Source: Gnetum montanum (taxonomy: Eukaryota > Streptophyta > Gnetopsida > Gnetales > Gnetaceae). Taken from it: 64,000 nucleotides of DNA. Each line of letters starts with the position of its first letter. The stretch's first letter is position 1. The DNA lies in the NCBI GenBank assembly GCA_015680685.1, contig MNCI01025128.1:228833-292832 (forward strand), written 5' to 3'. Positions 54,531 through 64,000 of this stretch are shown here, piece by piece. The notes beneath the pieces were generated by a model. It saw only the letters and a list, made by a program, of their open reading frames with translations, was not told the origin of the DNA and searched no databases. The position numbers and the translations under genes are program-made.

Positions 54531-55677
54531 CACATTAACTACTGAGTCTATTTGGAGGTATCTGGGCCTTGGTGTTGCCAGAGACTAGCAAGCACCTAAA
54601 TTCTGTTCGAGGACACTTGTTGGCGGTCGCGTCCCAAACGGTCGCCAACAATGACCATGTAGGCCAAAGCCAAAACTCAAAATACATCAAAAATATTAAA
54701 GAAGATAACCTTTTTAGCCACACAACATAGAAAACAACACTTGGAAAAAATTCAAAACATGATCTAAGTCCACAACTCAAAATCTACACTTCATATTAGA
54801 ATGATCATGGGAAATCACTTACAAAAAATATTAAAAAAAATTTTAGTTGATCCAAATAACTCTATCCCCTCTCAAACATCCAAAACTATCCCTAGGATAA
54901 TAGGATGTTGCGGAAAATTTTTTTCCAAAGCCTCAACGTTGCCCATCTTCATAGCGATAAATGTGTGATAACCTTAAAACCATGATTTTGTGCGATCATA
55001 TCGAAACATTTGTAGAAAATTAATCACTTATCCATATTTGATGATTCCATAGTTGTTCGAATTGTAAAACCATGAACTACAACCTCATGACAAAAAACTA
55101 TCTTTTCAGAAAAAATTACCAAAGTAACTTGACCATGGCCATCACACTAGAAACCTATTTTCACACGACCTCATGAAAACAACCATAAAAAAAAACCGTT
55201 TATCCAAATTCGATGGTTCAAAATTCATTGGAATTATTGAATATTAAACTAAAAACTCATGAATATCAAACCTAAAATTTTGTAATCGTTCACTATAGAA
55301 AAATTACCAAACTTAGATAAAAAATGGCCTAAAAAAATAGAAAACTCACTTGACATAGGCTAACAAAAAACACCATAAAAAATTATTTGTAAGGAGAAAT
55401 CAAGTGGTTTAAAAGTCTTGCTAACCAAAAAATAGTAGGCAATAACTTCATAACCTTAAAAAAATTAAGAACATAACTATTTACTTAGGAAAAAAATTTA
55501 AAATTTATGTTGCTATTTTGGTTAAAAAAAAGTAGAAAACCCATGGAAAACATGAAACTAGCATTTAAACCTCAACGTAAACAAAAACCAAAGCCCAAGT
55601 AATGCCAAAAATAAATAAAAATGGTCTAGATCTTTGACAAGATTTTTACCAAATCTCTAAATAATGAATATGTAAGC
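54531..55677. other. A-rich noncoding interval
   Basis: A/C-rich on the plus strand with many CAAAAC and AAAACC phrases. It may be intron of the minus-strand gene whose next exon is at 55678-56150. No gene, repeat array or RNA gene is seen. Confidence 0.4.
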
Positions 55678-56150
55678 CTAGATCTGAGAAATGGAATAAA
55701 TCCCAAAATCGGAATACATTGAACAAATGGAAAAAACTAGTAAGAATGTGTATCTAGGAAAAGCAATTGTGGAGCCTTCTCCAATTGTTGGAGGGGGAAG
55801 ATGTGACAAGCCTTGGGTAGCTACATTTGCCTCCTTCAATGCATGATTCTTTGTAAGAACCTTCTTGTTCATCGTGTGGAAGACTGGTGCACAAAAATGC
55901 AGAGGATCCTTGGCCTTTGGTAGTCCAGAGGTGACTACGCTAACACTATTTGTGAGAAAGGCCTTGAATACATAGTCAGTAGATAATAATAATGGCAACA
56001 GGTCTTGAACTTGGGTGTAGTAGTAAAGAGATGTGTAAACAATGATTTTTGCAAGTTTTCCCAAATAAAACCAAGCCTTAAACGTAAGTGCCAATACTAC
56101 AACCCTGGTTTCCTTCCATAGCTCCACTTCACTTGGTGATAAAATTGGAA
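55678..56150 (-). pseudogene. Upstream exon-like open block of the antisense gene in H
   Basis: The minus-strand frame is open for about 155 codons (SPSEVELWKETR, LTFKAWFYLGKLAK, YYYTQVQDLLPLLL, CAPVFHTMNKKVL). It is the most 5' block of the antisense gene that I can see. It may end near 55760 at CCTAG followed by AT, where a donor GT would need a G-to-A change. No known domain. Its membership of the same gene as 48880-52472 is inferred from strand, spacing and texture. Confidence 0.4.
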
Positions 56151-56595
56151 ACTAGGGACTATGTTGAGTTAGGAGGATATTTTTCATGAAAACTTACTAA
56201 TTTTTAGTGACTTCCATTGAGTGCTCCAAAAAATAATGCTAGAAAGCCATGACCACACTGAGTGTTTTCAACCTCTAAGTTTGACTACGTCAAGGTTGGA
56301 ATCCATGAAAACCTTGGGATAGCTAATACCTTCCATGTTACCTTCATAAACCCCATCTAAGCCCATTGTAGTCATGCAACATGGTCAAATGCGTTAAAAT
56401 TTGTTAAAAATTAATGATTTTCCATGGCTACGCTAGGGAAACTCAGTGACTATGCTAAGCTAGCATAGTAATGATGGAATAGACTTCTCTTAACTCATCT
56501 AGCTCCAAATAAACTTCAAATGACCATTCTACCTCACTAAACCCTAGCTAGGACTCCTGGTAACATCAAAACTTGATGATGAAGTGTCATTTAGT
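56151..56595 (+). repeat. Possible 3' LTR fragment of element H, cut by element F
   Basis: Noncoding, containing GGCTACGCTAGGGA, GACTATGCTAAGCTAGCATAG and GACTACGTCAAGG, which resemble phrases in 42800-43250. It ends at 56595, where F begins. TTAGT (56591-56595) should be the target duplication of F, with a second copy beyond the window. LTR identity was not established by alignment. Confidence 0.25.
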
Positions 56596-57484
56596 TGATG
56601 CATCGACTTGGCCGCATATACGGGGCTGCATATACGTGGCCGCGTTAACGTGGGCCCGTCGACGTAGCCTTCCTACATCGACGTGGCCCCGTTTACGCAG
56701 CCGCCTATCCCGACCTATAAATAAGAGGGCCTTCCGCCTCATTTAGGTACCTTTTCAGTTAGTTGTAGTGAAGCTCTTGTAGTTTGTTCTCGCAAGAGAT
56801 AGAATATTTTCCAAGTGCCTGCAGCAGGTGTAAGAAAAGTGATTGACTCCTTATTCGAGTGTTGATGTATCTGAGTCCATTGACGTGACGAAAATAAAGA
56901 TGAACTATTTAAGCATTCCCTGTAGCATTTGGACTTAGCTATTTTATACATTCAATAGTTTAATATGTTTATTCTTTATTAGTTACTTGTTAATTACTTA
57001 AGTTTTTGTTATTATGATTTCAATCGCTATTGTTCATTCGTAGTTCTTAAAGGCCACAAGTACGACCATCTCGAACGTAACACTTGGTAAACCTAGTGAC
57101 GCTTAATGTCTGGTAACCCAGAAGTGTTAGGAGATGCTTAGAACGTGCTCAGAAGATGGGACCGAATACTTATGTTAGGAGTAGTTAAGATTTAGATTAA
57201 GATAATCTTAGATTAATTAATATTCTAGCCTTAATTTCCAAGATAATTAACCACCCAAAATGATAATTAAAAAGCTATAAAAATCATTAGCCTTAGTCTC
57301 ACTTAACCATCGGAAAAAGAACCTCACAAGTAAGATTAGGATGACAACAACCGTTCTAACCCAAGGTTTCACTGGTTAGAGTTTGGTGTATGTTAGGTGC
57401 TTATAGTCTGCGAATTTCGACCAAGTCACACGTGAACACTCGTGATTCGTATGGTTGGGCGTAGGGGTACATAGCTGCTCATCA
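56596..57484 (+). repeat. 5' LTR of element F (889 bp)
   Basis: It starts TGATGCATCGAC and ends TAGCTGCTCATCA, next to a primer site. The R/U5 half matches A/C/D/E (AATAAAG signal near 56892, GGTAACCCAG-type tandem motif near 57085-57125), while the U3 is different. The start is chosen as the TGATG nearest the palindrome array. TGATGATG at 56575 or TGATGAAG at 56578 are less likely alternatives. Confidence 0.82.
56601..56723 (+). promoter_or_regulatory. U3 array of CGTNNACG palindromes and TATA box, F 5' LTR
   Basis: Seven units of about 14-17 bp at 56601-56705, each with a core such as CATCGAC, CATATACG, CGTTAACG, CGTCGACG or CGTTTACG followed by a TGGCC-like tail, then TATAAATA at 56716-56723. 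Several contain ACGTGG, the core of plant bZIP/ABRE sites. Factor binding is inference. Confidence 0.6.
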
Positions 57485-57505
57485 TTGGCACCATTGCTGA
57501 GGACT
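57485..57505 (+). other. Primer-binding site of element F (tRNA-Asp type)
   Basis: TTGGCACCATTGCTGAGGAC, then T, directly after the LTR. It has four differences from the tRNA-Asp complement, three at CpG sites. Confidence 0.8.
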
Positions 57506-57650
57506 GTTAGTCTTACATGCGTCATCTAACCTTAGTGAAATTATCATTCAAGTCATTGGAACAAACCCGGGATAGAAAAATTTACGCACGCTAGGCGAAT
57601 TTAAGTAAATAGTAAGGTACACCGATTACATGGATCATTTAACGTCCAAC

Positions 57651-60070
57651 ATGTCTTCTCACAGGAGAGAGGTATTCAAACCACCGGTGCCACAAGAATG
57701 TCGGGTGATGTACAAACATATCGATGAATATGTCCCTGATTTCACATTCATCTTACATTAGGATGAGCATCTACGATGGTGGGACATGAAGGGTAGCATC
57801 GTGCTACCACCCAACCGATCAGCTCCTGCGATGCTATATTACAATCTGGGTAGATTAGGCATCCAGGACTGGGTGGCGAAGTATGTCATGGAAAACCATG
57901 ACTACCAGGACTATTGTCCCACTTTGGCTCAACAAGTAAGAGACCAGTAGCAGGTGGATAGACATGAAAAGTAGAAGGGAAAACAATTCAGTAACCCCTT
58001 ATTTTCGCAAGGGTTGCAAGATGATGGGGATCTTGTCTTTCATGATACCCATTCGATCAAACTTCCCTTGGGGCAGCAGATCCTCTAGTCAATCATTTAG
58101 AAAAAACCTCTAAGTGACCATGATCCTGAAGGGGATGGAGGGTCATGTAGCAAGACTGGGCAAGATGATCGAGGCCACCATCAGGGTAGAGGGGAAGATC
58201 GACACTGGAATGATGGCGATGCCTCTCCTTCTTCTCTGTCCTCTCACTCTCCTGCGCCTTCTTCTAGCTTAGGCTTTGAACGTAATGGGGGAAGGAAGGA
58301 GAGAGAGGATGGTGGTAAAAAGGTTCAGAAGGGGCAACATGAGGAAGCGCACGAGCAATCGTGTGGCACTCATTGGCATGAAAGGAGGGGTAGCCGGAAT
58401 CGTCATAGACATCATGGTCCCCAACAGGACTATGATTCGGACGAGCTGTTGTTAGCTACTTGGAGCATGCTCCAGATCGCAGAGGCAATTGAAATTCCTA
58501 GTAGGCACATAAAGGATAGCTAGATCAAGCACGTTGATATGAACAACATCCCCAAATTTGAAGGGGGATACAACTATGATCCGTAGACTCACCTGCAGGC
58601 GTTTCATGACGCCTGCACCCTGAAAAACATTAACAATGATTGGCAAAGGCTGAAGCTATTCCCTCACACACTCATCAAAGAAGCTGAAAGTTGGTACCGG
58701 TCCTTAGAGTCGAAATAAATCAGAAGATGGAGTACGATGCTTGAAATTTTCAATGACAAGTATCAAACGTACTTCAGAGTGGAGAATCTGAGATAGCAGA
58801 TCCAAGGTTGGAAATAAGGGAATCATGAACCCTTGGATGCTTCCATGAGCAGGTACTAGTCATTGTTGCATCGATGCCCTAGTCATGCTTACTCTCAGTG
58901 GACATAGCTTCACCACATCATTGATGGGCTCCGTTTTAAAATGTGAAGGACCCTTGGCGTGTACGCTAAGGGACGACTGTCAGAGCTAAGGGCCTATCAA
59001 TTGCAATGCCTCATTGAATAGGTGGCCAAGGAGGAAGGAGAACTTAGGAAAAAGGGGAGTGCAGAAGAATTCAACTGGGACCCTTCTCTCAGAAAAAGGA
59101 AGGTCCGATTTTGTGATGAGGAGAATGAATCACCATTGGAAGTAGTGCTGAATCAAAAGAATTTTCTGTTACAAAAGTTTGCATCCGAAATATCGGCAAA
59201 GGTGGATAAGATGTGGGAATCTTTGGACGAGAAATTCCAAAGTGTACTAAAAATTGCAGAAGAGTCTAGAGAACAAGGTAACGATCGTGATTGGCGTAGG
59301 AAGAAGGGAGCTGAATGTGCCCAACATAAGGGTGAGGGCAAAGTTGCTGTAGTAGAGCAGGTTGCAGACTCTGACACTGAGGAGGATGATGAATGTGGCA
59401 TATGCCAATATGAACATCCTAAGGGATGTTGTCCTATGGTGTCACATCTTCAAGAGTCTAGGGTGTACACCTTCAACCCTCATTTGGCACAACGGCAAAC
59501 ACCTCGAAGGTTGCCTTATCCACAAGGTAATTCCAGGCAGTTCCACCAGTAGCAGCAAGGATATTATCCAAGTGGAATGCCCTCACAACCGTATGAATAC
59601 TTCCAACAGTGACAGCAACCACAAGGGTGGGGGATGCCACCTCCAAGGTAGTAGTACCCTTACAAATAACTAGATCCTTATGGGTACTATGTTCAGTAAC
59701 CGGTCTCTCCAAGAGACTCTTCCAGTCATGCAACCTTTCCTAGTTATTACCACCCCCTTGAATATTTTCGACATCCATCTCCATCACCCAGGGGGACAAA
59801 CCCANNNNNNNNNNNNNNNNNNNNNNNNNNNNNNNNNNTGTTAACTTACAACCGGCACCTTGACCGAGTGGACTAGAATCCAAACCACGAAAACATCCTT
59901 TCTTCCAGCCCAGTAATCTAAACACATCCTCACCTACGCTTGTGGCCAGTGCCTCCAAACCTACCAACGCCTCCACCATCATATTGCCTGAGTAGCCCTC
60001 CGGCCAACCACACTCCAACGTCCAGACGGTCATGCTCACACATGCCATGACCAACAGGATCAAAGCAGGT
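57651..60070 (+). pseudogene. Element F gag (with assembly gap)
   Basis: ATG at 57651 (MSSHRREVF). At the codon where A, C and D have TAG, F has GAA after VPQ. Then EYVPDFTFIL, a Ser/Pro/Arg-rich block near 58230-58270 and a capsid-like block (FHDACTLKNINNDW, WYRSLES). The open stretch 59022-59552 holds EEGELRKKGS, a coiled KVDKMWESLDEKFQSVL and CGICQYEHPKGCCPM. A Gln/Pro-rich tail runs into the gap 59805-59838. There are several TAG stops. The frame is continuous up to the gap. Confidence 0.83.
59805..59838. other. Assembly gap of 34 N
   Basis: A run of N in the gag C-terminal region of F. The reading frame after it differs from the frame before it, which cannot be interpreted because the true length is unknown. 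Confidence 0.99.
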
Positions 60071-60780
60071 CATCTTCCCTGAAAATTGACAGATCCGAGA
60101 AGCCCCCTCATCTATCTTCAGGTGGTAGGAAACGTGCCATGCAAAGCTCTTCTGGACTCGGGGTCAGGGATCAATTTGATCTCTCAAGATATGTACGAGA
60201 ACTAGAACTTGCCCCTGCTAAAGAAGAGCAACATCTGGCTTGAGTTAGCAGACCAGTCCATCACCGTTCCCTTAGGTTTGGTGGAGGACATCATGACCAC
60301 TGTTTGTGGGTGATCCTATCCTGCTAATTTCCTAGTCATCCTTGTAGAGAACTGCAAGGGGAACTTTCCAATCATCATGGGAAGAGCTTGGCTAAGCACG
60401 GTGGATGAACGAATAGGACTTCAAGATCTGTCCCTAGAAATTTCAAAGGAAGATCCTTTCAAGAAGATCGAGAAGAAGCGCGTTCCATGCATTACGTACA
60501 GTGACTCAGGGTGCAACTGTGTGCAGTAGTTATGATCTGCTAAGCAGATATCCATTCAAGCATGCAGTCGATGTACCGAGGAATCACCTGTTCAACAGTG
60601 CCTGTACGTAGCAGCCACTAACCAAGAAGGCACCCAGTGGTTGACAGTTGATCCTACTAGTAGCGCACTGTGCATGGAACCGTCTGAGGGGCTAGTGCAA
60701 GCCTACGTTGAAAGCATGGATGAAATGGACGAGGTTCATCAATAGGTCTCCACTGTTGATGACCAAGATGACTAGGGGAT
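60071..60780 (+). pseudogene. Element F aspartic protease and spacer
   Basis: ALLDSGSGINLISQDMYE carries a canonical retropepsin DSG (Asp codon 60155-60157). A, C and D have DLGSG. FPIIMGRAWLS and LEISKED follow. TAG at 60205-60215 and other stops interrupt it. The frame continues to the RT entry, where a base is missing from an A-run near 60905-60911. Confidence 0.82.
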
Positions 60781-62290
60781 GCTACAAATCCTTGAGAGCT
60801 TCAAACAAGAGCCTTTGGAGCTAAAGTCTTTATCGGCTCACTTGGAATATGCATTCTTACAAAATGGCAAGCTGGTAATTATCAATGCCACCCTTGCTCT
60901 TGAACAAAAAAAGGATTACTAGAGATGATAAAAAAATGGGTTGCTGCATTTGCATGGTCATATCCTGAGTTGACTAGAGTTGATCCCAGGGTCTACCAGC
61001 ATCGGATCTATCTTGACCCTTCCATGAAGCCATGACGACAGCCACAAAGATGGTTGAATCCTAAATTGAAGCAGATCGTAAAAGATGAAATTGAACAATT
61101 GCTAAAGACCAGATTCATCTATTCTATTGCTGATAGCGAATGGGTTAGCCCACTCATTATTGTGCCCAAGAAAGATAGCAAGTGGAGGGTCTGTATTGAT
61201 TTTCGGTTGCTCAATATGGCAACCTTCAAGGACCACTTTCCACTCCCATTTGTGGACCAGATGTTGGACACCATCGCAGGGCACCGTTATTATAGCTTTT
61301 TGGATGGTTATAGTGGTTATAACCAAATCCAAATAGCACCAGAGGACCAGGCTAAAACAACATTCACAAGTCCATGGGGGACTTTTGCATATAAGAAGAT
61401 GCCCTTTGGCCTGTGCATTGTGCCTGCTACATTCCAACACCTTGTCTTAAGCATCTTCCAGCAACAAATCAGTAATGGTATAGAAGTCTTCATGGATGAC
61501 TTCTTCACCTATGGGGCCACGTTCGAGCAAGCCTTGGACCGTCTCAAGCAGGTTCTAAAGAGGTGTGTAGATACCAATTTGCGGCTCAATTGGCAAAAGA
61601 GCCATTTGATGATCCAAGAGGGCATTGTGCTGGGGCATCGCATCTCACAAACAGGGATCAATATAGACCCTGAAAAGATCAGGGTCATCTAAGGAATCAC
61701 CCGCCAACCAAGTACCGTTAAAGATGTTCGGTCATTCCTTGGACACACTGGTTACTATCGACGTTTCATTAAGCACTTGTCGAAGATCGCCAGGCCATTG
61801 GTAGAACTTACAAAGAAGGATGCTCCGTTCATCTAGACTAAGGAATGCAAGTCTGCATTCCAAGCGCTGAAGTAGAAAGTCATAGAAGCTCCAGTTCTAC
61901 GGGAACTTGATTGGTCTAGACCCTTTCACATTATGAAGGATGCCTCCAACTACACCTTGGGAGCCATGCTTACACAATGTGATAGTCAGAAACGTCCATA
62001 TTATATCCATTGTGCAAGTCGTAGCATTGTGGGTGCTCAGCTGAACTACACCACCTCCGAAAAGGAGTTGATGGTGGTGGTGTTTTCCTTGGATAAATTT
62101 CGGCACTATGTGCTTGGATACAAGGTGTTTGTGCACACAAACCATAGTGTTATCTGGTTCTTGATGAACAAACCAACGATGAGCCCCCACAGAATCCGGT
62201 GGCTGGTGATTCTTCAGGAGTTTGATCTTACCATGGTAGATTAGAAGGGGATCGAGAATGTGGTTGCTGACCACTTGTTTCGGTTACGAT
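60781..62290 (+). pseudogene. Element F reverse transcriptase and RNase H
   Basis: The open stretch 61054-61692 (212 residues) has NPKLKQIVKDEIEQLL, RVCIDFRLLNMATF, YYSFLDGYSGYNQIQIAPED, MPFGLC and MDD at 61492-61500. A TAA after DPEKIRVI stands where D has CAA. RNase H at 61933-62244 has KDASNYTLGAML, TSEKELMVVVF, FRHYVLGYKVF and HTNHSV, where Asn replaces the Asp of TDHS. One stop separates it from ENVVADHL. F is the clearest RT in the window. Confidence 0.9.
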
Positions 62291-63726
62291 GGGATGACGT
62301 AGAAGAGGAGGAGCCCTTATTCAACTAGTTTCTAGATGAACTCCTCTTCACAGGCGTGGTTGATCCTCAAGTACCCTTGGTTCAACTGCATCCTCACATA
62401 CCTCACAACCGAGGAGCTGCCTAAGGAGTGGAACCATCAGTAGAAACAACAGTTTCTCCATAAGGCCATGTGTTTCATGGAAATCAATGACTAGCTTTAC
62501 AAGGTGTGCGCAGATGGCCTAGTTCGATGGTGTGTCCCTGATGATGATACACTACGTGTCCTCCAAGATGCTCATGAAGGCCCTTGTGGGGCCACTATGC
62601 TGGATGCCAAACGACCATTAAAATCCTGCTTGCAGGGTATTACTAGCCTACACTTTTCAGGGACGCAAAATGGTTTGCCCACTCCTGCGAATGATGCCAA
62701 AAAGATGGTGGGATGACGACACGGTGGGAGGGACCTCAATAGTGAATCTAGCCACTGGAACCCTTCGACATATGGGGTATCGACTTCATGGGGCCCATCA
62801 CCCCCTTGTCAAACAGAAAGGCATACATCATCGTAGCTGTGGACTACTGTACAAAGTGGGTAGAAACGACAGTCGTCGTCCATTGTTCTTCTAACACTAC
62901 CACACGATTTGTCCAACAACAAATTGTCAACAAGTTTGGAGTGCCACGTACACTCATTTCTGATAATGGAACTCACTTCAAGGGTGTCACTTTTCGAAAA
63001 CTCATGCAACGCTTAGGGGTAACACATAAATTTACAACACCCTATCACCCCCAAGCCAACGGGCAAGCCGAAGTTACCAATAGGGAGATCACCAAGATCC
63101 TTACCCAAACCATCAGCAAATATAGGAGGGATTGGAGTACCAAACTCAACGATGGCCTATGGGCCTATCGCTCCAGTTGGAAACTTCCTGTAGGGTATTC
63201 TCCCTATGAGTTAGTGTATGGAAACTTGCCAACGCTTCCAATCCAAGTAGAACTTTGGACACTATCCATAGCCAGTGACCTCGGCCTTGACTTACTGCTA
63301 GCACAACGTAAACGACTAATCAATTTAAGTGTGCTAGATGAGAACCAATTAGTGGCCCTGTCTTCAAATGAAATCCACAAGGCCTATAACAAGAAAGGAC
63401 ATGATCTTAGGATTCGGAAGGTCACATTTAGGTGTGGAGACAAGGTGTTGTATTGGAACCCCTCACATGTATCAAAACTAACCAAGTTTCAAACACTGTG
63501 GGAGGGACCTTATATTGTCTCTGAAACCTTCCTATTTGGGGCCTTACTTATCCACAAACCTGAGGACCCCACCAAAACACAGTTAGTCAACCGCGAACAA
63601 CTAAAACCTTTCCATGAACTCCATGCACCCAATGCCACCACCTCATCATCACCCGGTCGACCACGTTCCATTTTTCGCATCTCCTCCTTTCCACCCAGTC
63701 GTGGGGGAGATCGTCATCCCTGCTGA
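62291..63726 (+). pseudogene. Element F integrase
   Basis: The zinc-finger part (62480-62720) is broken by two compensating shifts, one near 62340-62500 and one near 62592 (a missing G in GGCCACTATGC). The core is open from 62788 to 63726. Asp 62782-62784 (IDFMGP), Asp 62962-62964 (ISDNGTHF) and Glu 63070-63072 (QAEVTN) are all present, with 60- and 36-codon steps (DD35E). The C-terminal domain has KVLYWNPSHV and WEGPYIV, and the frame ends FRISSFPPSRGGDRHPC. The core might fold, but the zinc domain is not in frame. Confidence 0.88.
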
Positions 63727-64000
63727 TCCATTTCACTCCACCCCTTACCATTTTTACACTTTTTTGTTTCACACTTTTTTTTGTACACTATTTTTTATTT
63801 TACACTTTTTGTTCTATACTTTTTTGTTTTACACTTTTTTTTTCACCATTGTTCCTACGTTTGTGAATTCTTTGAACATTTTTTCCTTTTCTTTACTTAT
63901 TTTTTGTTTCTTTGTGTATATTTCCTTTTTCGTGTAATTGCTAATATGTCGTCGTATTGTCTTTAGGCATCTGGCGTAGTCAATTTTCATACGATGGGTA
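63727..64000 (+). other. Start of the 3' region of element F
   Basis: A T-rich stretch with repeated TTTTGTTTTACACTTTTT phrases, equivalent to the beginning of the 3' region in D (34816 onward) and A. The 3' LTR lies beyond the window. Open frames here (63614-63966) are Phe-rich translations of the T-rich DNA and are not called. Confidence 0.6.

Larger units (their letters stand above)
42800..56595 (+). mobile_element. Element H: large Tat-like element with gag-protease and an antisense gene
   Basis: Inferred from a candidate LTR (about 42800-43960), a candidate primer site (43966-43984), gag (44378-46300), protease (46300-47790) and a long 3' part with antisense exons (48880-56150). The sequence right before F shares the GCTACGCTA/GTAGTCA phrases of the candidate LTR. 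Tat-lineage elements are often 10-20 kb and may carry extra ORFs, sometimes antisense, between integrase and the 3' LTR. RT, RNase H and integrase are not visible. Terminal repeats could not be paired with confidence. Confidence 0.45.
56596..64000 (+). mobile_element. Element F: LTR retrotransposon, best preserved pol, incomplete at right
   Basis: The 5' LTR is 56596-57484, the primer site 57485-57505, the gag ATG 57651, the pol end 63726, and the 3' region runs to the window end. It is related to A/C/D/E in every coding domain but diverged, with a different U3 array and longer LTR. A 34-base N gap lies in gag. Integrase and RT catalytic residues are all present, and integrase is open for 312 codons. 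It is inserted in element H. Confidence 0.92.

Noticed and set aside
54535-54780. 81-codon minus-strand frame rich in Trp/Phe/Leu
   Set aside because: No conserved motif, lies in a probable intron or spacer of A-rich DNA, and has no matching splice sites.
63614-63966. Phe-rich frames at the end of F
   Set aside because: They come from T-rich repeats in the 3' region downstream of the real integrase stop at 63726.

Overview
The window is repeat-rich plant nuclear DNA. It is almost entirely nested and decayed Ty3/gypsy LTR retrotransposons, with no intact host gene, rRNA or tRNA gene that I can support. Plant origin is inferred from gag-pol of the plant Athila/Tat type, primer sites matching plant tRNA-Asp, 5-bp target duplications, GT-AG introns of 75-183 nt, and heavy CpG/CHG-type C-to-T decay. 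The species cannot be named from the sequence. A large, slowly purged genome is likely.

Layout. (1) 1-2834: 3' part of element E (+), whose pol is largely deleted, ending in its 3' LTR. (2) 2835-27565: host element B (-), an Athila-type element cut into three visible pieces (2835-3819, 13695-14951, 24884-27565). (3) Inside B lie two complete copies of one family: element A (-, 3820-13694, duplication CCTAT) and element C (-, 14952-24883, duplication CTAAG). (4) 27566-37543: element D (+), same family, inserted in B gag. It is followed by a second primer-site/leader stub (37544-37594), so it is not a simple insertion. (5) 37595-38640: unassigned DNA with a GC-rich codon-like tract and an AT-rich tract. 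(6) About 38640-42580: degraded chromovirus-like element G (-) with a 1-kb tandem duplication of RT/RNase H. (7) About 42800-56595: degraded Tat-like element H (+) with gag and protease but no visible RT or integrase, and an intron-bearing antisense gene. (8) 56596-64000: element F (+), a relative of A/C/D/E with the best preserved pol, inserted in H and running off the right end.

The A/C/D/E family has LTRs of about 780-840 bp (TGATG...CATCA), a tRNA-Asp primer site, one gag-PR-RT-RH-INT reading frame of about 6.2 kb, then a conserved 1.9-kb 3' region before the 3' LTR. Its U3 carries 3-5 copies of a GCGATATCGC-type palindrome just upstream of a TATAAATA box. F keeps the layout but carries a different palindrome array.

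Main points of interest: (a) palindrome arrays in three unrelated U3 regions, with copy number differing between the two LTRs of one element; (b) the motif AGTCATGGGGG at four fixed places in the element, one being the true polypurine tract; (c) in-frame TAG codons shared by independent insertions, suggesting copies moved while already defective; (d) an antisense gene with five GT-AG introns inside a sense-strand retroelement.
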